A DNA stretch of 64,000 nucleotides from Eubacterium sp. CAG:251 (lineage in GTDB: Bacteria; Bacillota; Clostridia; Oscillospirales; Acutalibacteraceae). Positions 23,049-30,694 of the stretch are shown piece by piece. The position numbers were made by a program, and so were the translations under genes. The stretch is taken from NCBI GenBank assembly GCA_000436835.1, contig FR889116.1, positions 1 through 64,000 on the forward strand. The letters are read 5' to 3'. The notes below the pieces were generated by a model. That model worked only from the letters and a program-made list of their open reading frames with translations, searched no databases and was not told the origin of the DNA. Numbering within the stretch: the stretch's first letter is position 1; every line of letters begins with the position of its first letter.

Positions 23049-25511
23049 TCACATAAATAAACTTTTAATTTTTGCAAGAAGATTTACAAAAATGCACCAC
23101 GCCGCCTGAAAAAGCGCAACCTTGATTGCATCAAGCTGGTCAATTCCGCCGACAAATGCCAAAAGACCAACAACACCGAACCCCAAAGCAGAGCCAAACG
23201 ATATAAGAACGCTGATTAGTTTTCTAGTCTCCTGCAAATCCTCAGCCGCACTGAATGCCGAAACAAGGCCGAGAGCGGAGCCGTTATGAACAATGTAGGC
23301 AGGTGACTTTTGAGCAAAAAGGTTTGAATATTTTTCAAACGCTCTGCCGTTTGACGAATTCATAACTCTGATATATCCGTCCGGAAGTTCAAAAAGCTCG
23401 GCAATGCTTTCGTCATTAATGAATGGGTCGGCACTGCGAACAAGAATTGTCATTCCGCTTTTTTCAAGCTTTCTAAGCGCTTTTTTAAGCTGAGGGTCGG
23501 CACTGTAAGACACAACAAACATTGCCATCAACTTTCCCGCCTCTGCAAGATAAAGCACTTTTCTGCCCTTACGGGTATATTTTTTTTCAAAATCTTCCTT
23601 AAGCACGGGAACACCGTGATGAATAAGCAAATCCCTTGTGCCTACAAGAATTTTTTTGCGATAAATCCAACCGGTTGTTCCGAGCCTGTCCTCATAAACA
23701 ATATCGTCAACCTCAGGCAAAATCGCCTGTTTGCCGATAATCACATCGTCAAAAACAGAAGCAAGCGGACTTTTTGTATTAATAATAACCGAAGCGGTTT
23801 TTAAAATAACGTCATCAGCTTTAGCGCCGTTAAATGTTTTAATTCCGTGAATTTCACAGCTGCGAGGTCCGAAAAGATTTTGCGCCTCAATAACAATTGC
23901 ATTGGCATCGCTTGTAACGCTTGCACCCTCAAATCCATTCACCATAGCGCCACGGGTTCTAAGCTGCTTTGACACTCCCAAAAGTGTATTATTGGTACAA
24001 AACAGCGCATAGCAAGGAGTTGTGATACACATAGCGCAAACAAAAGCATTAACTCCCAAATGCCAATTTTGATTAATTAAGCCAACAACAACTGCTAAAA
24101 TTATATTAAGAAGAAGTGAAACAGTACCGACATATTTACTGATTTTATCCGCCGGCTCATCCACACTTGAAATATCAAGAAACTTAGTTGCAAAATCCGT
24201 TTTAATGCTTGCCTTTAAATTAGGTTCTCCGGTTAAAAGCCCACGGCTTATAATTCCTGCGTCAACCTTATTAACAATCGGCTCAACGGTATATTTTTCC
24301 TTTTGATTTGCTATAAAATCAAAGTCTGTTCTTATTCTTGTAATAAATGTATATTTTCCAAGTCCGCTCAAAAGCAGAGCAAACGCACCTGCAAACGGAT
24401 AAAGCGTACCGTCATCGAGAAGCAAGTTGCTGTCAATCAAAAGCAAAATTGTGTGAACAAAAACTATTATTTCCGCCACACATATCGGAAAGTCACTGTT
24501 AATGCCGCCTTTGAGCTTAAAGCCGTGCATAAATATTCTCGCATTGACAACGCAAACAATAACAAATAAAACAAGAAGCGTTATTATGTAAGGCGTACTG
24601 TCAAGCAAAAGCGACGGTAAATAGGAGCTGTCCTTAAATCCTGTCAAAAGTCCTAAAACAAAGGTTAAGGCAAATGTTATTTTTAAATTCAGCGAAGCTG
24701 ACGAACGTGCGTCATCAAGCCTTTTTGAAAATGCCGATTGCTCATCTGCACTTTCATATTCCTTTTTAATCACGGTATCCTTGTCCGCTTTTGCCGCATC
24801 CTCAATATCTTCAGGTGAAAAAATGCGAAACTTATTGACCTTTTCTTTTCGCCTTTCCTTTAACTGCTTTTCAGCAAGTTCCTCATCAATTTTATCTATC
24901 TGCTTTGTTTCGTCATCAAAGCCGTCAAGAACAATTTGAACTGCCTGCTCCTCTTCCCTTTGCTCCTGAGCCTTTTCTTCCTTCTCCTTAATTTCCTCTC
25001 GAGTAAGGGAAATTTTCGTTTTTTCAAGTTCCTCAACGGCTACAATGGTAGGTATTTCCTCAAGGTCGCCCGTTTTGTCAAATCTCGACTTGCTCTTTAT
25101 CGTGGCAGGCCTTTCAATAATTTCCGGCGGCTTTTTGGAATAAATCGGTTCTTTGGTACGGTTGCTTGTAAAAAAGCTTTTTTGTACGGTTTTTTGGCTT
25201 GCAAAATCGTCGCTCTTTGACTTTGGCTTAAAATCAATATGCTTTGTTTTCCCGTCATCTTCAGCTTTTATGGCTGGGCCGACTTTCGTTTTATCCGAGG
25301 CAGTGCTTTTTTCATACGTCTTTACATTTTCACTTTTAGGTTGAATTTTTATATTTTCAATATCAGGCTTAGGCACCTCTATTTCACGCTTTGTTATCTC
25401 ATTTGCAGATGTATTTACATCTTCCAAAGCCGATTGTGCCTGTTTTACCGTCTTTTTTCTTATTTCCTCAGCCTGCCTGATTATTTCATCAATAGATAAG
25501 CTTTCGTTCAT
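23049..25511 (-). CDS. P-type ATPase-like membrane protein lacking the phosphorylation motif
   Basis: 820 residues. A long charged, probably disordered N-terminus (1-270, Lys/Glu-rich) is followed by four or more TM helices, a TPC motif at the place of the P1B CPC motif, and a cytoplasmic region matching P-type N and P domains in order (VLVGTRDLLIHHGV-like N-domain piece, then ADPQLKKALRKLEKSGM). Two final TM helices end it. Where the phosphorylated DKTGT should lie, the sequence reads IEAQNLF; TGD and GDGxND are also lost. It is therefore a probable catalytically dead homologue. It lies between rlmB and spoIIE with its own terminator. Transport seems unlikely; a structural or regulatory role is open. 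Confidence 0.7.
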   Translation of the reverse strand: MNESLSIDEIIRQAEEIRKKTVKQAQSALEDVNTSANEITKREIEVPKPDIENIKIQPKSENVKTYEKSTASDKTKVGPAIKAEDDGKTKHIDFKPKSKSDDFASQKTVQKSFFTSNRTKEPIYSKKPPEIIERPATIKSKSRFDKTGDLEEIPTIVAVEELEKTKISLTREEIKEKEEKAQEQREEEQAVQIVLDGFDDETKQIDKIDEELAEKQLKERRKEKVNKFRIFSPEDIEDAAKADKDTVIKKEYESADEQSAFSKRLDDARSSASLNLKITFALTFVLGLLTGFKDSSYLPSLLLDSTPYIITLLVLFVIVCVVNARIFMHGFKLKGGINSDFPICVAEIIVFVHTILLLIDSNLLLDDGTLYPFAGAFALLLSGLGKYTFITRIRTDFDFIANQKEKYTVEPIVNKVDAGIISRGLLTGEPNLKASIKTDFATKFLDISSVDEPADKISKYVGTVSLLLNIILAVVVGLINQNWHLGVNAFVCAMCITTPCYALFCTNNTLLGVSKQLRTRGAMVNGFEGASVTSDANAIVIEAQNLFGPRSCEIHGIKTFNGAKADDVILKTASVIINTKSPLASVFDDVIIGKQAILPEVDDIVYEDRLGTTGWIYRKKILVGTRDLLIHHGVPVLKEDFEKKYTRKGRKVLYLAEAGKLMAMFVVSYSADPQLKKALRKLEKSGMTILVRSADPFINDESIAELFELPDGYIRVMNSSNGRAFEKYSNLFAQKSPAYIVHNGSALGLVSAFSAAEDLQETRKLISVLISFGSALGFGVVGLLAFVGGIDQLDAIKVALFQAAWCIFVNLLAKIKSLFM

Positions 25512-25537
25512 AATTCTCCACTCTCAATATAATTATA

Positions 25538-26302
25538 TTAAAGACCGAGCCTTTGCCTTGCGACCTCATACATAATAATACCTGCCGCAACAGAAGCGTT
25601 AAGCGAATTAACCTTTCCGCACATAGGAAGCGAAACAGTTACATCGCATTTTTCCTTAATGAGCCTGCCGACACCGCTTCCCTCATTGCCGACAACAAGT
25701 GCACAGCCACTGGAAAAGTCTGTTTTGCACCAAGGCTGACCATCCATATCGGCACAGTAAACCCAAACATTCTGCTTTTTAAGTTCTTCAATAACAGAAA
25801 CTAAATTGCCTACCCTTGCAACTTTAACATATTCAAGTGCGCCGCACGAGGTTTTTGCAACGATAAAATTAAGCCCAACATTTCTTCTTTTCGGAATAAT
25901 AATTCCGTGAGCGCCGCAAGCTTCGGCAGTTCTGATAATTGCGCCGAGATTATGGCTGTCCTCAATTTCATCGCAAATTATAATAAAAGGCGCTTCGCCT
26001 TTGCTTTTTGCATATTCCAAAATATCATCAACGCTTGAATAGCTGTGAGCCGGAACATTAGCCGCAACCCCCTGATGATTGCCGCCGGCACACATAAAAT
26101 CAAGCTTTTTCCTGTCCACTGTCTTAACAACTATTTTATTTTCCCTGCACATTGCAATAATACGGTTAATTGAGCCTTCCCTCTCACCCTTTGCAACAAG
26201 CACATTTTCAACCTCTCTGCCGCTTTTGAGAAGTTCTATAACAGCGTTTCTGCCTATTATCAAATTATCGTTTGTTCTGTAATCTTTTTCTTCCTTTGGC
26301 AT
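25538..26302 (-). CDS. rlmB: 23S rRNA 2'-O-methyltransferase, RlmB/TrmH family
   Basis: SPOUT-class methyltransferase modifying 23S rRNA, probably at G2251-type positions. An N-terminal L30e-like substrate-binding domain starts at LIIGRNAVIELL. The trefoil-knot catalytic domain has CDEIEDSHNLGAIIRTAEACGAHGI, VVGNEGSGV and SLPMCGKVNSLNASVA. The ATG at 26302 has GGAG 9 nt upstream; earlier in-frame ATGs (26317, 26362) do not. Its promoter is at 26334-26362. Confidence 0.93.
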   Translation of the reverse strand: MPKEEKDYRTNDNLIIGRNAVIELLKSGREVENVLVAKGEREGSINRIIAMCRENKIVVKTVDRKKLDFMCAGGNHQGVAANVPAHSYSSVDDILEYAKSKGEAPFIIICDEIEDSHNLGAIIRTAEACGAHGIIIPKRRNVGLNFIVAKTSCGALEYVKVARVGNLVSVIEELKKQNVWVYCADMDGQPWCKTDFSSGCALVVGNEGSGVGRLIKEKCDVTVSLPMCGKVNSLNASVAAGIIMYEVARQRLGL

Positions 26303-26333
26303 ATTTTGTATCTCCATAAATTTATTCAGTTTA

Positions 26334-26362
26334 ATTATAACATTATATAGTATCCATTTCAA
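26334..26362 (-). promoter_or_regulatory. Promoter of rlmB
   Basis: Minus strand: TTGAAA (26357-26362), 17-bp spacer, TATAAT (26334-26339). Confidence 0.75.
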
Positions 26363-26388
26363 TTATTATTTAACATAAATCATAATAA

Positions 26389-26417
26389 TTGACTAAGTGA
26401 AAAAACTAAAGTATAAT
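26389..26417 (+). promoter_or_regulatory. Promoter of oxidoreductase / GH36 operon
   Basis: TTGACT (26389-26394), 17-bp spacer, TATAAT (26412-26417), divergent from rlmB. Confidence 0.8.
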
Positions 26418-26441
26418 AAAGAAAATAAAGGAGTGTTAAAT

Positions 26442-27431
26442 ATGGCTGAATATAATTGGGCAACTCTCGGTTGCGGCGTTATTGCGCACCAGCTTGCAGA
26501 TGCTATGAAAGCAAAAGGCAGGGCACTTTACAGCGTTGCCAACAGAACGTATGACAAAGCGATTTCCTTTGCCGAAGAATACGGCATTAAAAAGGTTTAC
26601 GGCAATATTGAAGAAGTGTTTGAGGATGAAAATGTCGATATTATTTATATTTCCACTCCTCACAACACGCATATTGAATATTTAAGGAAAGCTCTCAGCC
26701 ACGGCAAACACGTTATATGCGAAAAATCAATTACGTTAAACAGTGCCGAACTCAACGAAGCAATTGACCTTGCAGAGAAAAATCACGTCGTTTTGGCTGA
26801 AGCGATGACAATTTACCATATGCCGATTTACAAAAAGCTTGATGAAATAATAAAATCGGGTAAGTTAGGCGAGCTTAGGCTTATTCAAATGAATTTCGGC
26901 AGTTACAAGCCCTACGATATGAACAACAGATTTTTTAATCGTAATCTTGCCGGCGGCGCAATGCTTGATATCGGCGTTTACGCCCTCTCAATCGTTCGCT
27001 TTTTTATGACGTCAAAGCCGCACAAAATTGCCACACAGGTTAAATATGCGCCGACAGGAGTTGACGAACAGGCAAGTATTCTTCTTCAAAACAAAGAAGA
27101 TGAAATGGCAACTGTTATTCTTTCGCTCCACGCAAAGCAGCCAAAAAGAGCAACAATTGCTTTTGACAAGGGATATATAGAAATTTACGAATATCCAAGG
27201 GGTGACGAAGCTACAATCACCTACACCGAAACGCTCAAAAGCGAAAAAATAAGCGCAGGAGATACGGCAAAAGCACTTGAATATGAAATTGACGATATGG
27301 AAAAGGCAGTAGCCGGCGAAAACGTAGATATGCATCTCGACTTCACACGTGATGTTATGGACATAATGACGTTTATAAGAAAAGAATGGGGCATGTTTTA
27401 CCCCGAAGAAGAGGGCAAAGAAATTATTTGA
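26442..27431 (+). CDS. Gfo/Idh/MocA-family sugar oxidoreductase
   Basis: NAD(P)-dependent sugar or inositol-type dehydrogenase. The N-terminal Rossmann fold has LGCGVIAHQLADAM, ISTPHNTH and HVICEKS; the C-terminal domain has the GGAMLDIGVY helix with the usual catalytic positions. The ATG at 26442 has AAGGAG 8 nt upstream; the longer frame from 26397 starts inside the promoter. It is followed after 23 nt by the GH36 gene, which suggests joint use of galactosides. The exact substrate is unknown. Confidence 0.9.
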   Translation: MAEYNWATLGCGVIAHQLADAMKAKGRALYSVANRTYDKAISFAEEYGIKKVYGNIEEVFEDENVDIIYISTPHNTHIEYLRKALSHGKHVICEKSITLNSAELNEAIDLAEKNHVVLAEAMTIYHMPIYKKLDEIIKSGKLGELRLIQMNFGSYKPYDMNNRFFNRNLAGGAMLDIGVYALSIVRFFMTSKPHKIATQVKYAPTGVDEQASILLQNKEDEMATVILSLHAKQPKRATIAFDKGYIEIYEYPRGDEATITYTETLKSEKISAGDTAKALEYEIDDMEKAVAGENVDMHLDFTRDVMDIMTFIRKEWGMFYPEEEGKEII

Positions 27432-27454
27432 CATTAAAAGAAAGGTTAAAAAAT

Positions 27455-29119
27455 ATGAGCTATCAATATAACATTATCTATACCGCAGGCGGCAAAGTGC
27501 ACAAAACTCACCACAGCGAAACCGTAGATTTTGAAATAAGAGAAGAAATCAACGGTGATATTTTAACACTTACCCTTTTGCCAAAAACAGATATTACATT
27601 TCAAAAATTTGAGATTAAAGATAACATCTCATTTTCAAAAGAAAGCAAATTTTTTGTAAACGGATATCAAAGCTGGACTGTTTCAAAAGAGTATGCACCG
27701 AATGACGATATGCGTGATGATTTCAATCCAAAATTTCTGTCTGTTTTAGATAAAAAAAGTTTTAACATCAGGGGCATTTGGGGCGCAGGTGATTTAACCT
27801 TCCACGAATATCCTGAGCAAATCGGAATATTTTACGGATATTCTTACGCTTACATCAGAAATGCAAACGATATCCGCCTTTTTGCTTCCTTAAGTGAAAG
27901 AGCCGGATACACAATCATCACGTTTAATGCCAACGCTTCAACCGTTTCTGTTAAAAAAGACCTTGAGGGCGTTACATACAAAAAAGGTCAGGAAATTACA
28001 CTTCTTGAACTTTGCGATATTATTGATAACATTGACAATGCATTTGATAAATATTTTGAAGAGGCAAAAATCGATAAGCCGAGAGCAAAAAGAATGTGCG
28101 GCTACACCACATGGTACAACTATTACACAAGCGTAACCGAGGAAATCGTTGAACGTGATCTTGAAGCGATTGCAAAATTAGGCTCAAAGATTGACATTTT
28201 TCAAGTCGATGACGGCTACGAAAGAACTGTCGGTGATTGGCTTTATCACGACGAGAAGAAATTCCCGTCAGGTATGAAGCTTATTGCGGATAATATTCAC
28301 AAAAACGATATGCTTGCAGGCTTATGGCTTGCGCCGTTCGCCGCAACACCCAAATCATACATATATAACAAGCACAAGGATTGGTTTGTGAAAAACAAAA
28401 ACGGCAAAATTCCGTTTGCTTCTCACAATTGGGGCGGATTTTATGCGCTTGACATTTACAACAAAGAGGTCAGGCAATATTTAAAAGAGGTTTTTGATAC
28501 CGTCTTAAATGTTTGGGGCTACGATATGGTTAAGCTCGACTTTCTTTATGCTTGTTGCATTATTCCGTTTAACGGTAAAAGCCGAGGCGAGATTATGTGC
28601 GACGCAATGGACCTTATCAGAGAGCTTTGCGGCGATAAATTAATCTTAGGCTGCGGTGTTCCGCTTGCTCCCGCATTCGGAAAGGTTGATTTTTGCAGAA
28701 TCGGCGCCGATATGGCTCTCAGTTGGGGTAAAAAGCCGTTTTCAAGAGAGGATGTTTCCACAAAGCATGCACTTCTTAACACGATTTTCCGTCGTGAACT
28801 TGACGGCAGAGCTTTTTTAAACGACCCTGATGTATTTCTTTTGAGAGATAATAATATTAAAATGTCCTTTGAACAAAGAAAATTAATCGCTGAAACCGCA
28901 AGCCTTTTTGGCAACTTGCTTTTTGTCAGCGATGATGTTTCAACATATAATAACAATCAAAAGGATTGCTTTATCAACGTCACAACACGTAATAAAGCTG
29001 ACATAAATTATGTAAATATGGACAGCGACGGTGATATTTCAATTAAATATACGCTCGACGGCGAGAAAAAAGGTTATTGCTTCAACATAAACAGCGGCGA
29101 TAAAAAGGTCTTAATTTGA
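27455..29119 (+). CDS. GH36-family alpha-galactosidase, intracellular
   Basis: Retaining glycosidase of clan D. An N-terminal beta-sandwich (about 1-200) precedes a (beta/alpha)8 barrel. The barrel has TTWYNYYT, FQVDDGYE, the nucleophile Asp362 in KLDFLY and the likely acid/base Asp419 in RIGADM. There is no signal peptide. The start follows an AAAGG site; longer frames overlap the oxidoreductase. At 555 residues it is shorter than the tetrameric AgaA type (about 720). Specificity could be alpha-galactoside or a related sugar. Confidence 0.87.
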   Translation: MSYQYNIIYTAGGKVHKTHHSETVDFEIREEINGDILTLTLLPKTDITFQKFEIKDNISFSKESKFFVNGYQSWTVSKEYAPNDDMRDDFNPKFLSVLDKKSFNIRGIWGAGDLTFHEYPEQIGIFYGYSYAYIRNANDIRLFASLSERAGYTIITFNANASTVSVKKDLEGVTYKKGQEITLLELCDIIDNIDNAFDKYFEEAKIDKPRAKRMCGYTTWYNYYTSVTEEIVERDLEAIAKLGSKIDIFQVDDGYERTVGDWLYHDEKKFPSGMKLIADNIHKNDMLAGLWLAPFAATPKSYIYNKHKDWFVKNKNGKIPFASHNWGGFYALDIYNKEVRQYLKEVFDTVLNVWGYDMVKLDFLYACCIIPFNGKSRGEIMCDAMDLIRELCGDKLILGCGVPLAPAFGKVDFCRIGADMALSWGKKPFSREDVSTKHALLNTIFRRELDGRAFLNDPDVFLLRDNNIKMSFEQRKLIAETASLFGNLLFVSDDVSTYNNNQKDCFINVTTRNKADINYVNMDSDGDISIKYTLDGEKKGYCFNINSGDKKVLI

Positions 29120-29147
29120 CAGTATTAAAAATTTTTATGTTTCGCTA

Positions 29148-29176
29148 TTGAATACTTACAAAACCTATGGTATAAT
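29148..29176 (+). promoter_or_regulatory. Promoter of the Rrf2 regulator gene
   Basis: TTGAAT (29148-29153), 17-bp spacer, TATAAT (29171-29176). An imperfect dyad ATACTTAC...GGTAT lies inside the promoter and could be an autoregulatory site. Confidence 0.65.
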
Positions 29177-29205
29177 TAGGTTATGATTTAAAAGGAAGCG
29201 ATAAT

Positions 29206-29643
29206 TTGAAAATTTCAACTAAAGGGCGATATGCATTAAGGCTTATGCTTGATCTTGCGCAAAATCGCAACGAAGGCTTCGTTGCGCTTAAGGACATTGC
29301 CGATAGGCAGGATATATCAAAAAAATATTTAGAGCAGATTGTGCCTATTCTCAACAGAGCAGGTCTTTTAAAAACAACACGTGGGTATCAAGGCGGATAT
29401 ATGCTTGCTAAATCCCCTTCAAGCTACACTGTCGGAGATATATTGAGAATAACCGAGGGCAGCCTTGCGCCTGTCGCCTGCTTAGAAGACGAAGTAAACC
29501 AATGTGACAAATACGAAACATGTATGACAGTCGGCGTTTGGCAGGGGCTTTACAAAGTCATTAACGAATACCTTGATTCAATCACTCTTCAAGATATTTT
29601 AGATAAAAACAGCACTCAGCTTATTGACGAGTACTATATTTAA
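29206..29643 (+). CDS. Rrf2-family regulator, IscR-like
   Basis: Winged-helix repressor of 145 residues. The N-terminal wHTH has KGRYALRLMLDLA and ISKKYLEQI. Three cysteines at 92, 100 and 106 match the Fe-S cluster ligands of IscR-type proteins, so iron-sulfur or redox sensing is likely. The start codon is TTG with AAGGAAG upstream. No isc or suf genes follow here; the next gene is tRNA-Pro, so it may control distant targets or itself. Confidence 0.88.
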   Translation: MKISTKGRYALRLMLDLAQNRNEGFVALKDIADRQDISKKYLEQIVPILNRAGLLKTTRGYQGGYMLAKSPSSYTVGDILRITEGSLAPVACLEDEVNQCDKYETCMTVGVWQGLYKVINEYLDSITLQDILDKNSTQLIDEYYI

Positions 29644-29672
29644 AAGTTTTTTCAAAAAAAGCAAAATAAGAC

Positions 29673-29701
29673 TTGACAAATCACGAATAATATATTAAAA
29701 T
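29673..29701 (+). promoter_or_regulatory. Promoter of tRNA-Pro(TGG)
   Basis: TTGACA (29673-29678), 17-bp spacer, TAAAAT (29696-29701), 22 nt before the tRNA. Confidence 0.75.
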
Positions 29702-29722
29702 GTCAAAGCGTTGAAAAAACAA

Positions 29723-29800
29723 CGAGGTGTAACTCAGTTTGGCTAGAGTGCCTGCTTTGGGAGCAGGATGCCGCAGGTTCGAGTCCTGTCACCTCGACCA
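29723..29800 (+). tRNA. tRNA-Pro (anticodon TGG)
   Basis: The acceptor stem CGAGGTG/CACCTCG, D-arm, anticodon stem CCTGC/GCAGG with loop TTTGGGA, T-arm GCAGG/CCTGT with TTCGAGT, discriminator A and encoded CCA are all present. It is intact and followed by a terminator. Confidence 0.95.
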
Positions 29801-29802
29801 TA

Positions 29803-29835
29803 AAAAGAGATGTCTTTCATTTGGCATCTCTTTTT
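29803..29835 (+). terminator. Terminator of tRNA-Pro(TGG)
   Basis: The stem AAAGAGATG / CATCTCTTT is followed by a run of T. Confidence 0.85.
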
Positions 29836-29845
29836 TTGTTATTCA

Positions 29846-29981
29846 AAATTGAAAAGGCTCGAACCTGCGGCGGAATTATCCAAATTTGGCGACTGCAAAG
29901 AGCAACAAATTTGGGAAAAACAGTCCGGTGGACTGTTTCGTAGAATTCCTGTTTCTTAAAAGAGTCCTGTCACCTCGACCA
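29846..29981 (+). repeat. tRNA-Pro fragments and repeat sequence after tRNA-Pro(TGG)
   Basis: An antisense piece of a tRNA-Pro T-arm (about 29860-29877) is followed by a short repeat and then an exact copy of the last 20 nt of the upstream tRNA (29962-29981, equal to 29781-29800). The copy of the 3' end is what a site-specific integration or excision at the tRNA would leave. Confidence 0.7.
29908..29944. repeat. Inverted repeat, copy 1 (37 nt)
   Basis: Matches the reverse complement of 30538-30574 at 36 of 37 positions. It contains the palindrome ACAGTCC-ggt-GGACTGT. Confidence 0.85.
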
Positions 29982-29984
29982 TTT

Positions 29985-30022
29985 GACCTTAGAAAGTAAA
30001 AAACTTCCTAAGGTCTTATTTT
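29985..30022 (+). terminator. Terminator after the tRNA-Pro fragment
   Basis: The hairpin GACCTTAG... / ...CTAAGGTC (29985-30015) is followed by TTATTTTTT. Confidence 0.75.
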
Positions 30023-30252
30023 TTAGCAAGTCCATCACCCTTTATATTATTGCTTTATACACTTTTATTGTATAATAAGTCTAAACTTTTTCAAGGGAGT
30101 TTTACCAAAATGCATAAACTTTTTCTAACGAGTTTTTTGAATTTTTGAATATTTTTCGTTGAAGTGTTGAAGTATAGAATAAATGGAAGTATAAATTTTC
30201 CTCCTAAATATTGAACATCAGTTCAAGTTCTTCTTTTGTAATTAATAAAACA

Positions 30253-30357
30253 TTGACAAAACATAATACAAATGATATTATAATGTTACGTAGTCCGATG
30301 CCAAAAACTATGTATCTCAATCAAAACGCCCTTGGTTACTCAGCCGAGGGCGTTTTT
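30253..30357 (+). ncRNA. Candidate small RNA unit (promoter plus terminator, no ORF)
   Basis: TTGACA (30253-30258), 17-bp spacer and TATTAT (30276-30281) predict a start near 30288. A GC-rich terminator hairpin (AACGCCCTTGG / CCGAGGGCGTT, 30325-30354) with TTTTTGTTTT follows. The predicted transcript is about 70 nt with no open frame. Expression is not shown by sequence. Confidence 0.4.
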
Positions 30358-30414
30358 GTTTTAGTTTAAAATTCACCTGTCAAATGCAATTCTTGTTTCA
30401 AAGCATTCGCAAGA

Positions 30415-30519
30415 CTCGTCGAATTCGGAGAAGCCTGCCGCAAGTTCAAGTCTTGTTCATACTGATAAATAAAAAGAGATACCTTTCATCTGGTATCTCT
30501 TTTTTATGGTCGAGGTGAC
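30415..30519. repeat. tRNA-Pro-derived direct repeat, copy R1
   Basis: Contains a sense T-arm fragment of tRNA-Pro(CGG) (GCCGCAAGTTCAAGTCTTGT), a terminator hairpin AGATACC/GGTATCT, and the reversed tRNA 3' end TGGTCGAGGTGAC (30507-30519). Near copy of 30590-30694, offset about 175 bp. Confidence 0.8.
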
Positions 30520-30537
30520 ACAGAACTGAACTAGCCT

Positions 30538-30574
30538 TCTACGAAACAGTCCACCGGACTGTTTCTCCCAAATT
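30538..30574. repeat. Inverted repeat, copy 2 (37 nt)
   Basis: Inverted partner of 29908-29944 with one mismatch. The pair brackets 593 bp that hold the candidate small RNA. Confidence 0.85.
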
Positions 30575-30589
30575 CGCACTTCGCTTTTG

Positions 30590-30694
30590 CTCGTCGAATT
30601 CGGAGAAGCCTGCCGCAAGTTCAAGTCTTGTACATACTAATAAATAAAAAAAAGATACCTTTCATCTGGTATCTCTTTTTTATGGTCGAGGTGA
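30590..30694. repeat. tRNA-Pro-derived direct repeat, copy R2, with displaced terminator
   Basis: Same layout as R1. The hairpin at about 30650-30677 is probably the original terminator of tRNA-Pro(CGG), pushed 15.5 kb away when the element inserted at the tRNA 3' end. Confidence 0.75.

Noticed and set aside
22939..23052. N-terminal extension of spoIIE
   Set aside because: These 38 codons cross the terminator of the upstream gene and the spoIIE promoter, so the ATG at 22938 is used.
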